This document shows positions 1-10,945 of a DNA stretch of 64,000 bases, piece after piece. The stretch lies in assembly GCF_003352835.1 (NCBI RefSeq), contig NZ_QLVD01000024.1, positions 42,534 through 106,533 of the forward strand, written 5' to 3'. Position 1 is the stretch's first letter. Each line of letters starts with the position of its first letter. Origin of the DNA: Ornithinimicrobium murale. GTDB lineage: Bacteria; Actinomycetota; Actinomycetes; Actinomycetales; Dermatophilaceae. Made by a program: the position numbers and the translations under genes. Under the pieces are notes generated by a model. It saw only the letters and a list, made by a program, of their open reading frames with translations. It had not been told where the DNA came from and did no database searches.

Positions 1-61
1 AGCAGGGCCATCGACGCGGCCGGGTCCTGGTCAGGCGCGGCGGCGCGACGGGGTCTGAGTC

Positions 62-676
62 TCATCCTCCCACCGCCTGCCACTGTCGTCGCCGTTGCGC
101 CACCATAACGCCGACCTGCCATGCGTAGACGGCGGCGCCGAGCACGTAGAGTCCAGTCCCCCACCAGGTGAAGGCCCAGCCGATCGGCAGCACGGCAGCC
201 CCCAGCCAGTTGTCGAACTGGCCGAGCAGGATCAGGGGGAAACCGCACAGCAAGTTGAAGGTCGCGGCCTTGCCGATGAAGTGCACCGGCGGCACGGGCA
301 GCTGATAGCTCCGGACGACGGGGTACAGGCCCAGGACGAACGCGTCCCGGGCCACCAGCCCGAGCACCAGCCACCAAGGGATGATCTCGCGCCAGGCGAG
401 CCCGAACAACGTGGAGGCGATGTAGAGCCGGTCAGCGAGCGGGTCGAGATATTTCCCCAGCTCGGTGATCAGGCCGTAGTGCCGGGCGATCTTGCCGTCG
501 AGGTAGTCGGAGACGCCCGAGGCCATGAGGACCACCACGGCGAGCACGTCCTGATGGGTCAGGATGGCCCACAGGAACAGGGGCACCCCGACCAGACGCA
601 GGCCCGAGAGCAGGTTGGGCACGTTGACCACGCCCCTCTGGCGCCCCCCGCGACCCGCTGTGCTGCTCACCTGCAC
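62..676 (-). CDS. CDP-alcohol phosphatidyltransferase (PgsA-like)
   Basis: Integral membrane enzyme of 204 aa that should transfer a phosphatidyl group from CDP-diacylglycerol to a polyol acceptor. The full CDP-OH-P signature is visible: D57-x2-D60-G-x2-A-R-x8-G74-x3-D78-x3-D82, the aspartates that bind Mg2+ and CDP-DAG. Several hydrophobic segments follow, and a basic tail ends the protein. The start is a GTG. The acceptor (glycerol-3-phosphate, inositol phosphate or other) cannot be read from sequence. A second, different family member at 46 kb sits in the PIM cluster, so this copy is more likely the phosphatidylglycerophosphate or cardiolipin-type enzyme. Confidence 0.85.
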   Translation of the reverse strand: MQVSSTAGRGGRQRGVVNVPNLLSGLRLVGVPLFLWAILTHQDVLAVVVLMASGVSDYLDGKIARHYGLITELGKYLDPLADRLYIASTLFGLAWREIIPWWLVLGLVARDAFVLGLYPVVRSYQLPVPPVHFIGKAATFNLLCGFPLILLGQFDNWLGAAVLPIGWAFTWWGTGLYVLGAAVYAWQVGVMVAQRRRQWQAVGG

Positions 677-794
677 AGCCTACGATCTCGCGGCACCAAC
701 TCGGGCCACCGGCACGACCGATGAGTATGCCGTGGCGCAGGGGTCCGTACCCGTGACCAGATCGTCTGGTCACCTGACTGAGGAGGAGAGGATC

Positions 795-1289
795 ATGCAT
801 CCCGTTTTCCCGTGCCTGTGGTTCGACACCCAGGGTGAAGAAGCCGCCACCTTCTACACCTCCCTGTTCCCGAACTCGCGGATCACCCGGATCACCCGCT
901 ATACCGTGCCCACCCCCTCGCCCAACGAGCTCGGCAGCGTGCTGACGGTGGACTTCGAGCTGGACGGCAAACCCTTCCAGGCGCTGAACGGCGGGCCGAA
1001 CTTCCCGTTCACGGAGGCCATCTCGCTGAGTGTGCCGTGCGAGTCCCAGGAGGAGTCCGACCAGTTGCGGGAGACCTTGTCCGAAGGCGGCGAGGGCGGC
1101 CCGTGCGGCTGGCTCAAGGACCGGTTCGGCCTGTCCTGGCAGGTCTACCCCGCTGAGCTCGATGACCTGTGCAACGACCCGGACCCTGCCCGGGCCGCGG
1201 CCGCGACGACGGCAATGCTCAAGCAAACCCGCATCGACCTAGCCGAGATCAGGGCGGCCATGGACGCCGTCGTGAGCTCACCGCAGTAG
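795..1289 (+). CDS. VOC-fold PhnB-like protein
   Basis: Protein of 164 aa in the PhnB / 3-demethylubiquinone-methyltransferase-like branch of the vicinal-oxygen-chelate superfamily. The N-terminus has the characteristic pattern CLWFDTQGEEAATFYTSLF, and the late motif GLSWQVYP is also typical. The substrate is unknown; members of this branch are often annotated as glyoxalase-like. The reading frame is open further upstream, but ATG 795 is chosen because a strong AGGAGGAGAG ribosome binding site lies at 781-790 and the family homology begins exactly there. It is transcribed divergently from the phosphatidyltransferase. Confidence 0.85.
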   Translation: MHPVFPCLWFDTQGEEAATFYTSLFPNSRITRITRYTVPTPSPNELGSVLTVDFELDGKPFQALNGGPNFPFTEAISLSVPCESQEESDQLRETLSEGGEGGPCGWLKDRFGLSWQVYPAELDDLCNDPDPARAAAATTAMLKQTRIDLAEIRAAMDAVVSSPQ

Positions 1290-1492
1290 CAGCGGAGCGC
1301 AGCACCGCACCGCGACCGGAATCGTCACGGAGCCTCGGCGACCTCAGAGCGCTGACCTGCAGGGATGTCCCGCACCGCGCCGCCAGATGCACACGATTCC
1401 GGTTGTTGCGTTCGGCTGGACCATGGTTGTTGTGTGCTCTGGACGGTGGTTGGCTGCCTTGCAAGGCTCCGGCGACACCCCCACCACACGAC

Positions 1493-1524
1493 ACAGCCGG
1501 ACCCACTGATGTGGATCCGGCTGT
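1493..1524 (-). terminator. Stem-loop downstream of tRNA-Pro
   Basis: A 9-bp perfect stem (ACAGCCGGA / TCCGGCTGT) is extended by an inner CCAC/GTGG stem with a TGAT loop after one mismatch. It lies 27 bp beyond the tRNA-Pro 3' end in the direction of transcription. There is no U tract, which is common for actinobacterial terminators. The rest of 1290-1550 shows no gene. Confidence 0.55.
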
Positions 1525-1550
1525 TCGCGATGTCCTGGGACATCCCTCGG

Positions 1551-1624
<74 letters not shown>

Positions 1625-1688
1625 AGTGCCCGTGAGCGACCTGAACTTTATCCCATAGATGTCGTCCAGCAAGAATCCGGCGTCTGGC

Positions 1689-3197
1689 TCACCGGCGACG
1701 CTTCTCGCGGACCCGCACCGAGATCTCGATTGGCGTCCCCTCAAAGCCGAACTGCTCACGCAGGCGGCGCTCCAGGAACCGTCGATAGCCGTGCTCGATG
1801 AAGCCACTGGCAAAGACCACGAACCGGGGCGGGCGAGTGTCCGCCTGGGTCGCAAACAGGATGCGCGGCTGCTTGCCTCCACGCACCGGGTGCGGGTGGG
1901 CGGCCACGATCTCACCCAGGAACGCGTTGAGCTTGGCGGTGGAGATCCGGGAGTCCCAGGAGTCCAGTGCCCGCTCCAACGCAGGCACCAGCCGGTTGGT
2001 GTGCCGACCGGTGAGCGCGGAGATGTTGACCCGGGGCGCCCAGGTGATCTGCACCAGGTCGCGCTCGATCTCGCGCTCCAGGAAGTGCTGCCTCTCCTCG
2101 TCGACCTCGTCCCACTTGTTGTAGGCGATGACCAGGGCGCGACCGGCGTCAATGACCTGTTGGATGACCCGGACATCCTGCTCGGCGATCCTGTCGGCCG
2201 CGTCGAGCAGCACGATGGCCACCTCGGCCTTCTCCAGCGCCGTCTGCGTCCGCAGCGAGGCATAGAAGTCGGCGCCGCGGGCCTGGTGGACCCGTCGGCG
2301 GATGCCGGCGGTGTCCACGAAGCGCCACTGCTTGCCGTCCAGCTCAATGAGCTCGTCGACGGGGTCCCGGGTGGTGCCCGCGACGTTGTCGACGACGGCC
2401 CGCTCCTCGCCGGCGAGCTTGTTGAGCAGCGAGGACTTGCCAACGTTGGGACGACCCAGCAACGCCACCCGGCGAGGACCACCTCGGGGGTAGGCACCCG
2501 CGACCGATGACGTCTCCGGCAGGTGCTCCAGCACCGCGTCGAGCACGTCACCGCTGCCACGGCCGTGCAGCGCGGAGACCGGCCAGGGTTGGCCCAGTCC
2601 GAGCGACCAGAGCGCAGCGGCCTCCATCTCGGCCTTCTGGTCATCCACCTTGTTGGCCACCAGCACCACCGGCTTGCCCGAGCGGCGCAGCAGGCGCACG
2701 ACGCTCTCGTCCGTGCTGGTGGCACCGACAGTTGCGTCGACGACGAACATGACGACGTCGCACAGCTCGACGGCAACCTCCGCCTGCTCAGCCACCCGCA
2801 GGTGGATGCCGCTGGCGTCGACCTCCCAGCCACCTGTGTCCACCAGGGTGAACCGCCGACCAGACCAGTCCGCGTCGTAGGCGACGCGGTCGCGGGTCAC
2901 GCCCGGCAGGTCCTCGACGACGGCTTCCCGACGGCCCAGGATCCGGTTGACCAGGGTCGACTTGCCGACGTTGGGGCGGCCCACGACGGCCACGACCGGC
3001 CGGGTCTCGGCCTCAAGGTCCTCGGCGGCCTGTCGGCGGCGTCCCTCGACCAGGGCCAGGTCCTCGTCGCTGAGCTCGAAGTCGTCGAGCCCGGCCCGCA
3101 GCGCATCCTCAAGCGAGGGCTCACTGGCGGCGCCGGGCGGACCGCCCGGCTCGGGGGACGGAGGGACCGCCCCGTGATTGGTGTCCGACACCGTCAC
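1689..3197 (-). CDS. der: Ribosome biogenesis GTPase Der (EngA)
   Basis: Tandem-GTPase-domain protein needed for 50S subunit assembly, 502 aa. The first G domain has GRPNVGKS (73-80), DTGGW (120-124) and NKVD (182-185). The second has GRPNVGKS (248-255), DTAGI (295-299) and NKWD near 360. The C-terminal KH-like domain ends in basic residues. The roughly 66-residue acidic N-terminal extension before G1 is long compared with the E. coli protein but usual in actinobacteria. The GTG start overlaps the sufE stop (GTGA), so it is translationally coupled to the operon. Confidence 0.97.
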   Translation of the reverse strand: MTVSDTNHGAVPPSPEPGGPPGAASEPSLEDALRAGLDDFELSDEDLALVEGRRRQAAEDLEAETRPVVAVVGRPNVGKSTLVNRILGRREAVVEDLPGVTRDRVAYDADWSGRRFTLVDTGGWEVDASGIHLRVAEQAEVAVELCDVVMFVVDATVGATSTDESVVRLLRRSGKPVVLVANKVDDQKAEMEAAALWSLGLGQPWPVSALHGRGSGDVLDAVLEHLPETSSVAGAYPRGGPRRVALLGRPNVGKSSLLNKLAGEERAVVDNVAGTTRDPVDELIELDGKQWRFVDTAGIRRRVHQARGADFYASLRTQTALEKAEVAIVLLDAADRIAEQDVRVIQQVIDAGRALVIAYNKWDEVDEERQHFLEREIERDLVQITWAPRVNISALTGRHTNRLVPALERALDSWDSRISTAKLNAFLGEIVAAHPHPVRGGKQPRILFATQADTRPPRFVVFASGFIEHGYRRFLERRLREQFGFEGTPIEISVRVREKRRR

Positions 3198-3675
3198 TGC
3201 CTCTCGTCGATGGTGGTGCGGGCCCGCACCTGGCGCTTGATGCGCCCCAGCATGCCCACCATGCCGCGCATCCGCAGCGGCGACACGGCCTCGGCGAGAC
3301 CGAACCGGAAGGGCGCCTCATCCGGCACCCCCAGCACCTCGTCGGCGCCCAGCCCGTCGAGGCTCTCGTGCAGGATGCCGGCGAACCCACGGGTGGTCGG
3401 CGCCTCCGGGGGCGCCGACAGGAAGATGCTCACGGTGCGGGCCTCATCCGAGGCCACCTCGACGGCCAGGAAGACCGGCGACTGACACTCGTCGACCTGC
3501 TCCATCTCATCGAGCCGACCGGCATAGCGCTCCGGCAGGTCCGGCAGGTCGCCCGCGAGCTCCAGCAGCAGCTGCAGCCGCTCCTGCTGGCCGAGCTCGT
3601 GGAACTCCCCGGCCAGCTCGGCCATCGCCTCTGGCAGGTCGTCGGTGCGCGTGGACGCGGTGAACTGGCCCGCCA

Positions 3676-3676
<1 letters not shown>
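3194..3676 (-). CDS. SufE family sulfur-acceptor protein
   Basis: 160-aa SufE-like protein. In this family a cysteine accepts persulfide sulfur from a cysteine desulfurase. The key Cys is C64 in the motif DECQSPVFL, which matches the conserved C-Q-S-x-V/F of SufE/CsdE. The start is taken at ATG 3676, which overlaps the upstream sulfurtransferase stop (ATGA). Because it lies directly behind a rhodanese gene, the two are likely sulfur-relay partners. This pair is inserted between cmk and der, which are normally adjacent in actinobacteria. Confidence 0.88.
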
Positions 3677-4556
<880 letters not shown>

Positions 4557-4560
<4 letters not shown>

Positions 4561-5288
4561 CGGTTGCCTCCGTGGTCAGGGGTGTGCAGGGGTGCGGGTG
4601 CTGGCGTAGCCCGGGCGACGGACTCCAGCACGGCCGCCACTGATTGTTCGAACGTCAGATCGGAGGTGTCGATTCCCACGACACCGGGCGCCGGCTCGAA
4701 AAAGGCCGACACCGTGGCGTCGGCGGCATCCCGACGGACGATCTGGTTGTGCGTCGCCTCGATGGCCTCCGCATCGTCGGCGTCGAAGAGCTCCCGGGCG
4801 CGCCGGGCGAGACGGGCCTCTTCCGAGGCGCTCAGCAGGAACCGGTGCTCCGCGTCCGGGGCGATCACCGTCGTGATGTCCCGGCCCTCCACGACGATGC
4901 CCGCCCCGTTGTGCCGTGCATCGGCGATGATCTGCCGCTGCTGGTCCCGCATCGTCGCCCGCACCGCGAGGTTGGTGGCGACGTGGGAGACCTGCTCGCT
5001 GAGAGCGGTCTCCCGAATGGCGACCGCGACGTCGGTGCCACCCACGTGGATGCTCGGTGCATCGGGGTCGGTGCCGATCTCCAGCGGGTAGGTGAGCGCC
5101 TGCTCGGCGACCTCCTGAGTGTCGGTCAGGTCGATCCCCTGCTGGAGGCACCACCAGGTGAGGGCGCGATACATGGCGCCGGTGTCGAGGTAGGTCAGCC
5201 CCAGGCGGCGGGCGACCTGCTTGGAGACGCTCGACTTGCCTGACCCGCTGGGGCCGTCGATAGCGATGGTGATCGGGTTCTCAGGCAC
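4557..5288 (-). CDS. cmk: (d)CMP kinase
   Basis: Cytidylate kinase, 243 aa, phosphorylating CMP/dCMP with ATP for nucleotide synthesis. The P-loop GPSGSGKSS lies at residues 12-20, the YLDTGAMYR substrate-binding motif follows, and [14 protein letters not shown] is the conserved CMP-binding stretch. The start is a GTG. Position between rluB and der agrees with the conserved actinobacterial order rluB-cmk-der. Confidence 0.96.
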
Positions 5289-5425
5289 CGGACCAGCCTA
5301 ACTGTTCGTTGCCCCCTGCAAATTCAGAGAGGGCTCGTCCGTCGTTCCCACACGTCGTTCCCTCACGAAACGTCGTCCCCTCCCGAGGACGTCGACCGGG
5401 CCGCGGCTCCGTCGAGCTCTCGTGC

Positions 5426-5500
5426 GCCGATCACAGAGCCCGGCGGCACGGTAGGGACCGCCGATCTCAGAGCCCGGCGGCACGGTAGAGACCGCCGATC
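5426..5500 (-). repeat. 34-bp tandem duplication over the rluB 3' end
   Basis: Two copies with 34-bp spacing (5426-5459 and 5460-5493) differ at only two or three bases, and the beginning of a third copy follows. The second copy contains the last codons and stop of rluB (ends in YRAAGL). The first lies beyond the stop and would encode the same tail in another frame, since 34 is not a multiple of 3. The rest of the gap between cmk and rluB (5289-5425) shows no gene. Confidence 0.8.
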
Positions 5501-6366
5501 TCGTCCGCGGTGAGGGCCCGGGTCCGGCCGGTCCGCAGCTGACCGAGCAGAATCGGGCCGACCTGCACCCGTGAGAGCGCCTCCACCGGGTGCCCGACCT
5601 CCGCGAGCAGGCGGCGGACCACGTGCTTCTTGCCCTCGTGCAGGACCAGTTCAATGATCGCCTTGCCCGGCAGGGAGTCGATGAGCTTGAACGAGTCGAC
5701 CTTCACCAGGCCGTCCTCCAGCTCCACTCCGGCGCGCAGGATCTTGCCCAGCTCACGCGGCACCGGGCCCGGGACCCTGGCGATGTAGGTCTTGGGCACC
5801 TCATAGGAGGGGTGCTGCAGCCGGTGGGCCAGCTCGCCGTCGTTGGTGAGCAGCAGGAGGCCCTCGGTGTCGGCGTCCAGCCGTCCCACGTGGAAGAGCC
5901 GCTCGTTGCGCGGCGGCAGGTAGTCCGCGATCGAGGCCCGTCCGAGGTCATCGCTCATCGTGGAGACGACACCGAGCGGCTTGTTGAACGCCAGGTAGAC
6001 CCGGCTCTCGTCCAGCACGACGCGCGTGCCGTCGACGTGGATCGTCTGGCCGACGGGGTCGACCCGGACGCCGAGCTCGGTGACGATGTGCCCGTCCACC
6101 TCTACTCGGCCCTGCGTGATCAACAGCTCGCAGGCTCGGCGGCTCCCGACGCCCGCGGAAGCCAGCAGCTTCTGCAGCCGGACACCGTCCGGCTGATGGA
6201 CATCCGCCCCGGAGTTGTCCACCGGGGGCGGGCTCACCTGCCGCTTCGGCTTGATCTTGCGTGGTGGACCGGCGTCCGGACCGACCGGACGGCCCGCCCT
6301 GCGTCCCCGCGGGTCGTGTCGGCCCTTCCCTCGGCCGGAGCCACCTCGTTGCTGGGGCGGGTTCAT
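5467..6366 (-). CDS. rluB: 23S rRNA pseudouridine synthase RluB
   Basis: RsuA/RluB-type pseudouridine synthase, 299 aa. Residues 1-60 form a basic, Gly/Pro/Arg-rich extension. An S4 RNA-binding domain follows (about 62-108, RLQKLLASAGVGSRRACELL), then the catalytic domain with D164 in GRLDADTEGL. In M. tuberculosis and relatives the gene sits between scpB and cmk, as here. The ATG overlaps the scpB stop (ATGA). Confidence 0.93.
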   Translation of the reverse strand: MNPPQQRGGSGRGKGRHDPRGRRAGRPVGPDAGPPRKIKPKRQVSPPPVDNSGADVHQPDGVRLQKLLASAGVGSRRACELLITQGRVEVDGHIVTELGVRVDPVGQTIHVDGTRVVLDESRVYLAFNKPLGVVSTMSDDLGRASIADYLPPRNERLFHVGRLDADTEGLLLLTNDGELAHRLQHPSYEVPKTYIARVPGPVPRELGKILRAGVELEDGLVKVDSFKLIDSLPGKAIIELVLHEGKKHVVRRLLAEVGHPVEALSRVQVGPILLGQLRTGRTRALTADEIGGLYRAAGL

Positions 6367-7070
6367 GCGTGTCCTTCCGACGCGAGTTCTTCAATGACAT
6401 CTGCCGACGGCAGGTAGGGGGCCAGCGGGGGCAGGTCATCGAGGCTGTCCAGCCCCATCCGCTGGAGGAACAGGTCAGTGGTGCCGTAGAGCGCCGCCTG
6501 GCCAGGCTCGCCGTCCACGATGACCTCCTCGATCAGGCCGCGGGAGACCAGGGTGCGCACCACGCCGTCGACGTTGACGCCGCGGACGGCGCTGACCCGC
6601 GCCCGCGAGATCGGCTGCCGGTAGGCCACGACCGCGAGGGTCTCCAGCGAGGCCTGCGTCAGCCGTGCCTGTTGCCCGCCCATCAGGAACTTCTCCACGA
6701 CCGGGGCGTAGGCGGGTTTGGAGTAGATCCGCCAGCGCCCACCCAACCGGCGCAGCATGAAGCCACGGTGACTGTCGGCATACTCGCTGGCGAGGTCCTC
6801 CAGGACGGAGGTGACGTCCTCCACCGGCAGCTCCAGGGCCGAGGCGAGCACCGTCTCCTCGACCGGCTCGTCGATCACCATGAGCACCGCCTCGATCGCC
6901 GAGCGGGCGCCACCAGGGAAGTCGTTGATGTCGAAGGCGACCTGCTCGACGCCCGGGTCAGCGTGGTCCTCGGCCATCCCCTCGGCCCGGTCAACGGAGT
7001 CGTCGGCCATCCCCTCGGCATGGCCGGGTCGGTCCACGCCGGTCGGATCCTGCTCGGTCGGCTCACTCAT
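6363..7070 (-). CDS. scpB: Segregation and condensation protein ScpB
   Basis: Winged-helix subunit of the SMC-ScpA-ScpB condensin, 235 aa. The conserved ScpB core starts near IEAVLMVIDEPV and includes ETLAVVAYRQPISR and the RGLIEE/LYGTT region near the end. An acidic 40-residue N-terminus precedes it, containing a duplicated AEGMA(D/E)D segment. Start chosen at ATG 7070, overlapping the scpA stop by 8 bp; a longer in-frame extension has no support. Confidence 0.94.
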   Translation of the reverse strand: MSEPTEQDPTGVDRPGHAEGMADDSVDRAEGMAEDHADPGVEQVAFDINDFPGGARSAIEAVLMVIDEPVEETVLASALELPVEDVTSVLEDLASEYADSHRGFMLRRLGGRWRIYSKPAYAPVVEKFLMGGQQARLTQASLETLAVVAYRQPISRARVSAVRGVNVDGVVRTLVSRGLIEEVIVDGEPGQAALYGTTDLFLQRMGLDSLDDLPPLAPYLPSADVIEELASEGHA

Positions 7071-8106
7071 CGGCCACCTCCTGCACGCTGGCTGCGGTCT
7101 GCTCGGGGTCCTGGTCATCCTCGTCGAACTCGTCCCCCACCCGGACATCGCCGCTGTCGCCGCCGGTCCACCGGACGGTCAGCTCACCCAGCGGGTCCGG
7201 CTGGTCCAGGGTCAGCAGGGACTCCCGGAAGAGCTCCAGGAGAGCCAGGAAGCGCGCCACGATGACCAGGGTGCTGTCGGCGTCGGACACCAGGTCGCGG
7301 AAGCTCGACGTGCCGGTGACGCGCAGCCGCTCGACGACCAGGCCCGCCTGCTCGCGCACCGACACCTGCGGGGCGTGCAGATGGGTCAGTCCGACACTCG
7401 GCGGGGGCTTGGGGGTCATCGCCCGGGCGGCGATCATCGCCAGCTGCTCGGGTGTGATGTTCATGACCAGCTCGGGCAGCAGCCGGGTGAACTCGTCCTC
7501 CAGGGCGACATCGCGCGGGAAGATCCGCCCGACGGTCTCCATCCGCTGGGCGAAGGCGGCCGCGACCTCCTTGAAGGCGCGGTACTGCAGGAGACGGGCG
7601 AACAGCAGGTCCCGGGCCTCGATGAGCTCCAGGTCCTCCTCGTCCTCCTCCCGGCGGTTCGGCAGCAGCCGGGCGGCCTTGAGGTCGAGCAGGGTCGCTG
7701 CCACGAGCAGGAACTCCGAGGCCTGCGACAGGTCCCACTCGTCGTCGGTCTCCTGAGCCGCCCGGATGTGTGCCACGAACTCGTCGGTGATCTTGGCTAG
7801 AGCGATCTCGGTGACATCCAGCTTGTGCTTGGCGATCAGCCCCAGCAACAGCTCGAAGGGCCCCTGGAAGACGTCCAGGTGGACCTGGAACGGGGTGGGG
7901 CCTCGCCGGGTGAGGACCCCGCCGGGGACCGCCTCACCCGGATCCAGGCCCGGGATGGCGGGGGTGTCGGTCTCGCTCGGGGCTGCTCCGGCCTGGTCTG
8001 GCTGACCTGCTCCGGCCTGGTCTGGCTCGGCTGCTCCGGCGGGGTCCGGCCGGACTGCGCCAGCGGGGTCCGCGGACGCCTCCTCCGAGGCGACCGTCGC
8101 CTCCAC
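7063..8106 (-). CDS. scpA: Segregation and condensation protein ScpA
   Basis: Kleisin subunit of the SMC complex. The diagnostic start of the domain, FQVHLDVFQGPFELLLGLI, is followed by AKHKLDVTEIALAKI, and the C-terminal winged helix precedes an acidic tail. Before the domain is a low-complexity segment with DPAGA/PDQAGA repeats. The start is uncertain. GTG 8106 has a GAGGG ribosome binding site about 4 bases upstream and gives 347 aa; TTG 8160, only 2 bp after the parA stop, would give 365 aa. Confidence 0.9.
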   Translation of the reverse strand: MEATVASEEASADPAGAVRPDPAGAAEPDQAGAGQPDQAGAAPSETDTPAIPGLDPGEAVPGGVLTRRGPTPFQVHLDVFQGPFELLLGLIAKHKLDVTEIALAKITDEFVAHIRAAQETDDEWDLSQASEFLLVAATLLDLKAARLLPNRREEDEEDLELIEARDLLFARLLQYRAFKEVAAAFAQRMETVGRIFPRDVALEDEFTRLLPELVMNITPEQLAMIAARAMTPKPPPSVGLTHLHAPQVSVREQAGLVVERLRVTGTSSFRDLVSDADSTLVIVARFLALLELFRESLLTLDQPDPLGELTVRWTGGDSGDVRVGDEFDEDDQDPEQTAASVQEVADE

Positions 8107-8162
8107 CGGGCCCTCAGGACCGTTGTGGTCCGGCCCGGGCTCCGCCAGGGTCGTCTCCAAGG

Positions 8163-9095
8163 TCAGGGCGCGCCGCCACGCGAGATCAGCTCGCGAGCCA
8201 GCTGCCGGTAGGCCTCTGCGCCGCTGTGCGTGCTGGCATAGGAGGTGATCGGCTCCGCCGCGAGGGTGGCGTCGGGGAACTTGATGGTCCGGCTGATCAC
8301 GGTGTGGAAGACCTTGTCGTCGAAATGGTCCACGACCGAGCGCACGACCTCCTTGGAGTGCAGGGTGCGCCCGTCGAACATGGTCGCCAGGATGCCGTCG
8401 AGGGACAGTGCGGGATTGAGCCGGTCGGTGATCTTGTCGATCGTCTCGATCAGCAGCGCCACGCCGCGCATCGCGAAGAACTCGCACTCCAGCGGGATCA
8501 CCACGCCGTGGGCCGCCGTCAGCGCGTTCACCGTCAACAGCCCGAGGGAGGGCTGGCAGTCGATCAGGATGACGTCGTAGTCGTCGAGAACCGGGCGCAG
8601 CACCCGGGACAGCACCTGCTCCCGGGCGACCTCACCAACCAGCTGCACCTCCGCGGCGGACAGGTCGATGTTGGCCGGAACGATGTCGAGGTTGTCGATC
8701 CGTGTCTGCTGGATCACGTCCTTGACGTCGTGGTCACGCTCGATCAGCAGGTTGTAGATCGTGACGTCCAGCTGGTGGGTGGGGACGCCCAGGCCGACCG
8801 AGAGGGCACCCTGGGGGTCGAAGTCGACGAGCAGCACCCGGCGGCCGTACTCCGCCAGGGCCGCGCCCAGGTTGATGGTGGTCGTGGTCTTGCCGACCCC
8901 ACCCTTCTGGTTGCACATGGCGATCACCCGGGCCGGACCGTGGCGGTCCAGGGGCGCTGGGACGGCGAAGTCCGGCAGGGGTCGACCGGTGGGGCCGATC
9001 TGCCCGCTACCGGCGGTCTCGGTGCCGGGCAACCGGTCGTGGGCCGCGCTGCTGGTCGCCGTGTCCTGCCTCGTCACCTCGGATGTCACGCTCAC
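8163..9095 (-). CDS. ParA/Soj-type ATPase
   Basis: 310-aa deviant-Walker ATPase, with KGGVGKTT at 64-71, Walker A' residues DFDPQGAL and DCQPSLG as Walker B. A Pro/Gly-rich 50-residue N-terminal extension precedes the fold. This is the ParA paralogue that accompanies scpAB in actinobacteria (like Rv1708), not the parAB pair near oriC, since no parB follows. Likely a chromosome-organisation helper. GTG start. Confidence 0.92.
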   Translation of the reverse strand: MSVTSEVTRQDTATSSAAHDRLPGTETAGSGQIGPTGRPLPDFAVPAPLDRHGPARVIAMCNQKGGVGKTTTTINLGAALAEYGRRVLLVDFDPQGALSVGLGVPTHQLDVTIYNLLIERDHDVKDVIQQTRIDNLDIVPANIDLSAAEVQLVGEVAREQVLSRVLRPVLDDYDVILIDCQPSLGLLTVNALTAAHGVVIPLECEFFAMRGVALLIETIDKITDRLNPALSLDGILATMFDGRTLHSKEVVRSVVDHFDDKVFHTVISRTIKFPDATLAAEPITSYASTHSGAEAYRQLARELISRGGAP

Positions 9096-9280
9096 TCCGC
9101 CCTCTGGTCCGTGGTCGGCGTCTCGCCGATCGCTCCGACCCTAACCGCAGTGGCCCTCGGTGACCAATGGTGCCTCCCGTATGCCGTGAGCTGGCTCGGT
9201 CAGGAGCCCCGCCCGGACCGGTGGTTGGGCCGGGCCACACCGCCCTGGCTGTTGCTCTGCAAGCAGCCCGCTCGCGCGGG

Positions 9281-10303
9281 CTACCGGGCCCTCGGGTGCG
9301 CCTGGGCATAGACCTCGCGCAGGTGCCGTGCCGTGACCAGTGTGTAGATCTGCGTCGTCGCGACCGAGGCGTGGCCCAGCAGCTCCTGGACGACCCGGAC
9401 ATCGGCTCCACCGTCCAGCAGGTGGGTCGCGAAGGAGTGGCGCAGCGTGTGGGGGCTCAGGTGACCGGACAGGTCGGCCCGCTCGGCGGCCTGCTGGATG
9501 AGGTTCCAGGCGCTCTGCCGCGAGAGTCGGCCTCCGCGCTGGTTCAGGAAGACCGCTGGGGTCCCGCGGCCCTTGGCCGCGAAGGCCGGTCGCCCCCGGA
9601 CCAGCCATGCCTCCAGCGCGTCGGTCGCATAGCTGCCCAGGGGCACGATCCGTTCCTTGTTGCCTTTGCCGAACAGCCGCACCACAGCGTCTTCCGGTGG
9701 CCCACCGGGGTCCTCGCCCACGACTGCCGTCACCTGGCCCGCCGCGTCCGGGCGGGCGGTGTCCCGGCCCAGGTCGATGTCGTCCAGGTCCAGACCGATG
9801 GCCTCACTGACCCGCGCGCCGGATCCGTAGAGAACCTCGAGCAGGGCCCGGTCCCGCAGGCTGGCCGGTGTGTCCCCCACGGAGGCCGCATCCAGCAGCC
9901 GTTCGACGGCCTCGATGCTGATCGCCTTGGGCAGCCGGCGGGCGGGCGTGGGCGGGGCGACCTGTTGGGCCGGGTCGTCGGCGACGTCGCCCTCGGCCGC
10001 AAGGAACTTGTGGAAACCCCGGACCGCGACCAGCGCCCGGGCCGCCGACGACGCGGCAAGGGGCTGGTGCTCGTCATCGCCGGTGCGCAGGTGCGCGAGG
10101 AAGTCACTGACCAGCCCCTCGGCGACCCCCTCCGGTGTGGTGACGCCGCGGGTGCGCACGAAGCGCAGGTAGCGATCCAGGTCGCGACGGTAGGCGCGCA
10201 GGGTGTGCTCGGAGGCTCCCCGTTCAACGCGCAGGTGGTCCAGCCACCCGCGCGCCGCACGCCCGAGGGGGTCCCGTGCTGGTGCGGGGGTCTGCTGGGC
10301 CAT
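9281..10303 (-). CDS. xerD: Tyrosine recombinase XerD
   Basis: Site-specific recombinase that resolves chromosome dimers at dif. From ATG 10303 (340 aa) the catalytic residues are R164 (GARVSEA), a lysine in GKGNKER (213 or 216), H285 and R288 (HTLRHS), H311 (LLGHASV) and Y320. The SAM-like DNA-binding domain is at residues 10-110. About 20 extra residues (near 180-205) separate R164 from the lysine. Identification as XerD rather than XerC rests on neighbours parA-scpAB. A second in-frame ATG lies 18 bp upstream at 10321. Confidence 0.9.
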   Translation of the reverse strand: MAQQTPAPARDPLGRAARGWLDHLRVERGASEHTLRAYRRDLDRYLRFVRTRGVTTPEGVAEGLVSDFLAHLRTGDDEHQPLAASSAARALVAVRGFHKFLAAEGDVADDPAQQVAPPTPARRLPKAISIEAVERLLDAASVGDTPASLRDRALLEVLYGSGARVSEAIGLDLDDIDLGRDTARPDAAGQVTAVVGEDPGGPPEDAVVRLFGKGNKERIVPLGSYATDALEAWLVRGRPAFAAKGRGTPAVFLNQRGGRLSRQSAWNLIQQAAERADLSGHLSPHTLRHSFATHLLDGGADVRVVQELLGHASVATTQIYTLVTARHLREVYAQAHPRAR

Positions 10304-10315
10304 ACCGTCATTGTC

Positions 10316-10933
10316 ATGCACTGGTATGCCGAAACCCCGGCCCGACGCACCCGCCAGGTCATCGGTGACGCACTGGCCCTCGGCTGGGTTGTCCTCTGGG
10401 TCCTGGTGGCGCGCTGGACCTTTGACCTGGTCCGTCTGCTCGCCGCGCCGGCCGGCCCGCTACGCACCGCGGGGACGACGGTGGAGACGCGAATGGATGA
10501 TGTCGCCGACCAGATCGGTGAGGTACCGCTCGTGGGAGACCGCCTCACGGGACCGTTCACGGGCGCGGCCGATGCCGGCGAGTCACTGGTGTCGGCGGGT
10601 GATGCTCTCGACTCCGGGGTGACCCGGGTGGCGTGGCTCCTGTCGGTCTTCGTGGGTGCGGTCCCGATCCTGTTCGTGGCCGGCGGCTACCTGTTGGTGC
10701 GCTATCTCTGGGCCCGTCGAGCGCACGAGCTGGGCAGGCTACGTCAGGGTGACAGCGCCCAGGAGCTCCTGGCCCTGCGGGCCCTGGTGCACCAGTCGCC
10801 CCGCCGTCTGGTGCGGGTCGACGCGGACCCCCTGGCGGCGTGGCGCACGGGTGATGAGCACACCATCCGGGAGCTGGCCGGCCTCGAGTTGAAACGGCTC
10901 GGCCTGCGGGCCCAGCAGGTGCCGGGCAGCTAG
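10316..10933 (+). CDS. Hypothetical membrane protein
   Basis: 205-aa protein I do not recognise. Visible features are an N-terminal membrane segment (about 18-42), a loop with [15 protein letters not shown], and a second membrane segment (about 107-135), followed by a charged cytoplasmic tail. The arrangement suggests two transmembrane helices with an outside loop of about 65 residues. It is divergent from xerD with only about a dozen bases between the starts, so the two promoters must lie within each other's coding regions or the real starts are further in. Confidence 0.75.
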   Translation: MHWYAETPARRTRQVIGDALALGWVVLWVLVARWTFDLVRLLAAPAGPLRTAGTTVETRMDDVADQIGEVPLVGDRLTGPFTGAADAGESLVSAGDALDSGVTRVAWLLSVFVGAVPILFVAGGYLLVRYLWARRAHELGRLRQGDSAQELLALRALVHQSPRRLVRVDADPLAAWRTGDEHTIRELAGLELKRLGLRAQQVPGS

Positions 10934-10945
10934 TGGCTCAGGTGC

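Noticed and set aside
1659..2510. Long open frame on the plus strand opposite der, and many similar ones (for example 3760-5091, 8226-9311, 31580-33397, 48253-50367)
   Set aside because: They are antisense shadows of well-identified genes, a normal effect of third-position GC in high-GC DNA; their translations show no recognisable domains and are rich in Arg, Gly, Pro and His.
9265..9282. Terminator hairpin AGCCCG/CGGGCT at the xerD stop
   Set aside because: Only six base pairs, overlaps the stop codon and has no U tract; too weak to list as a terminator.
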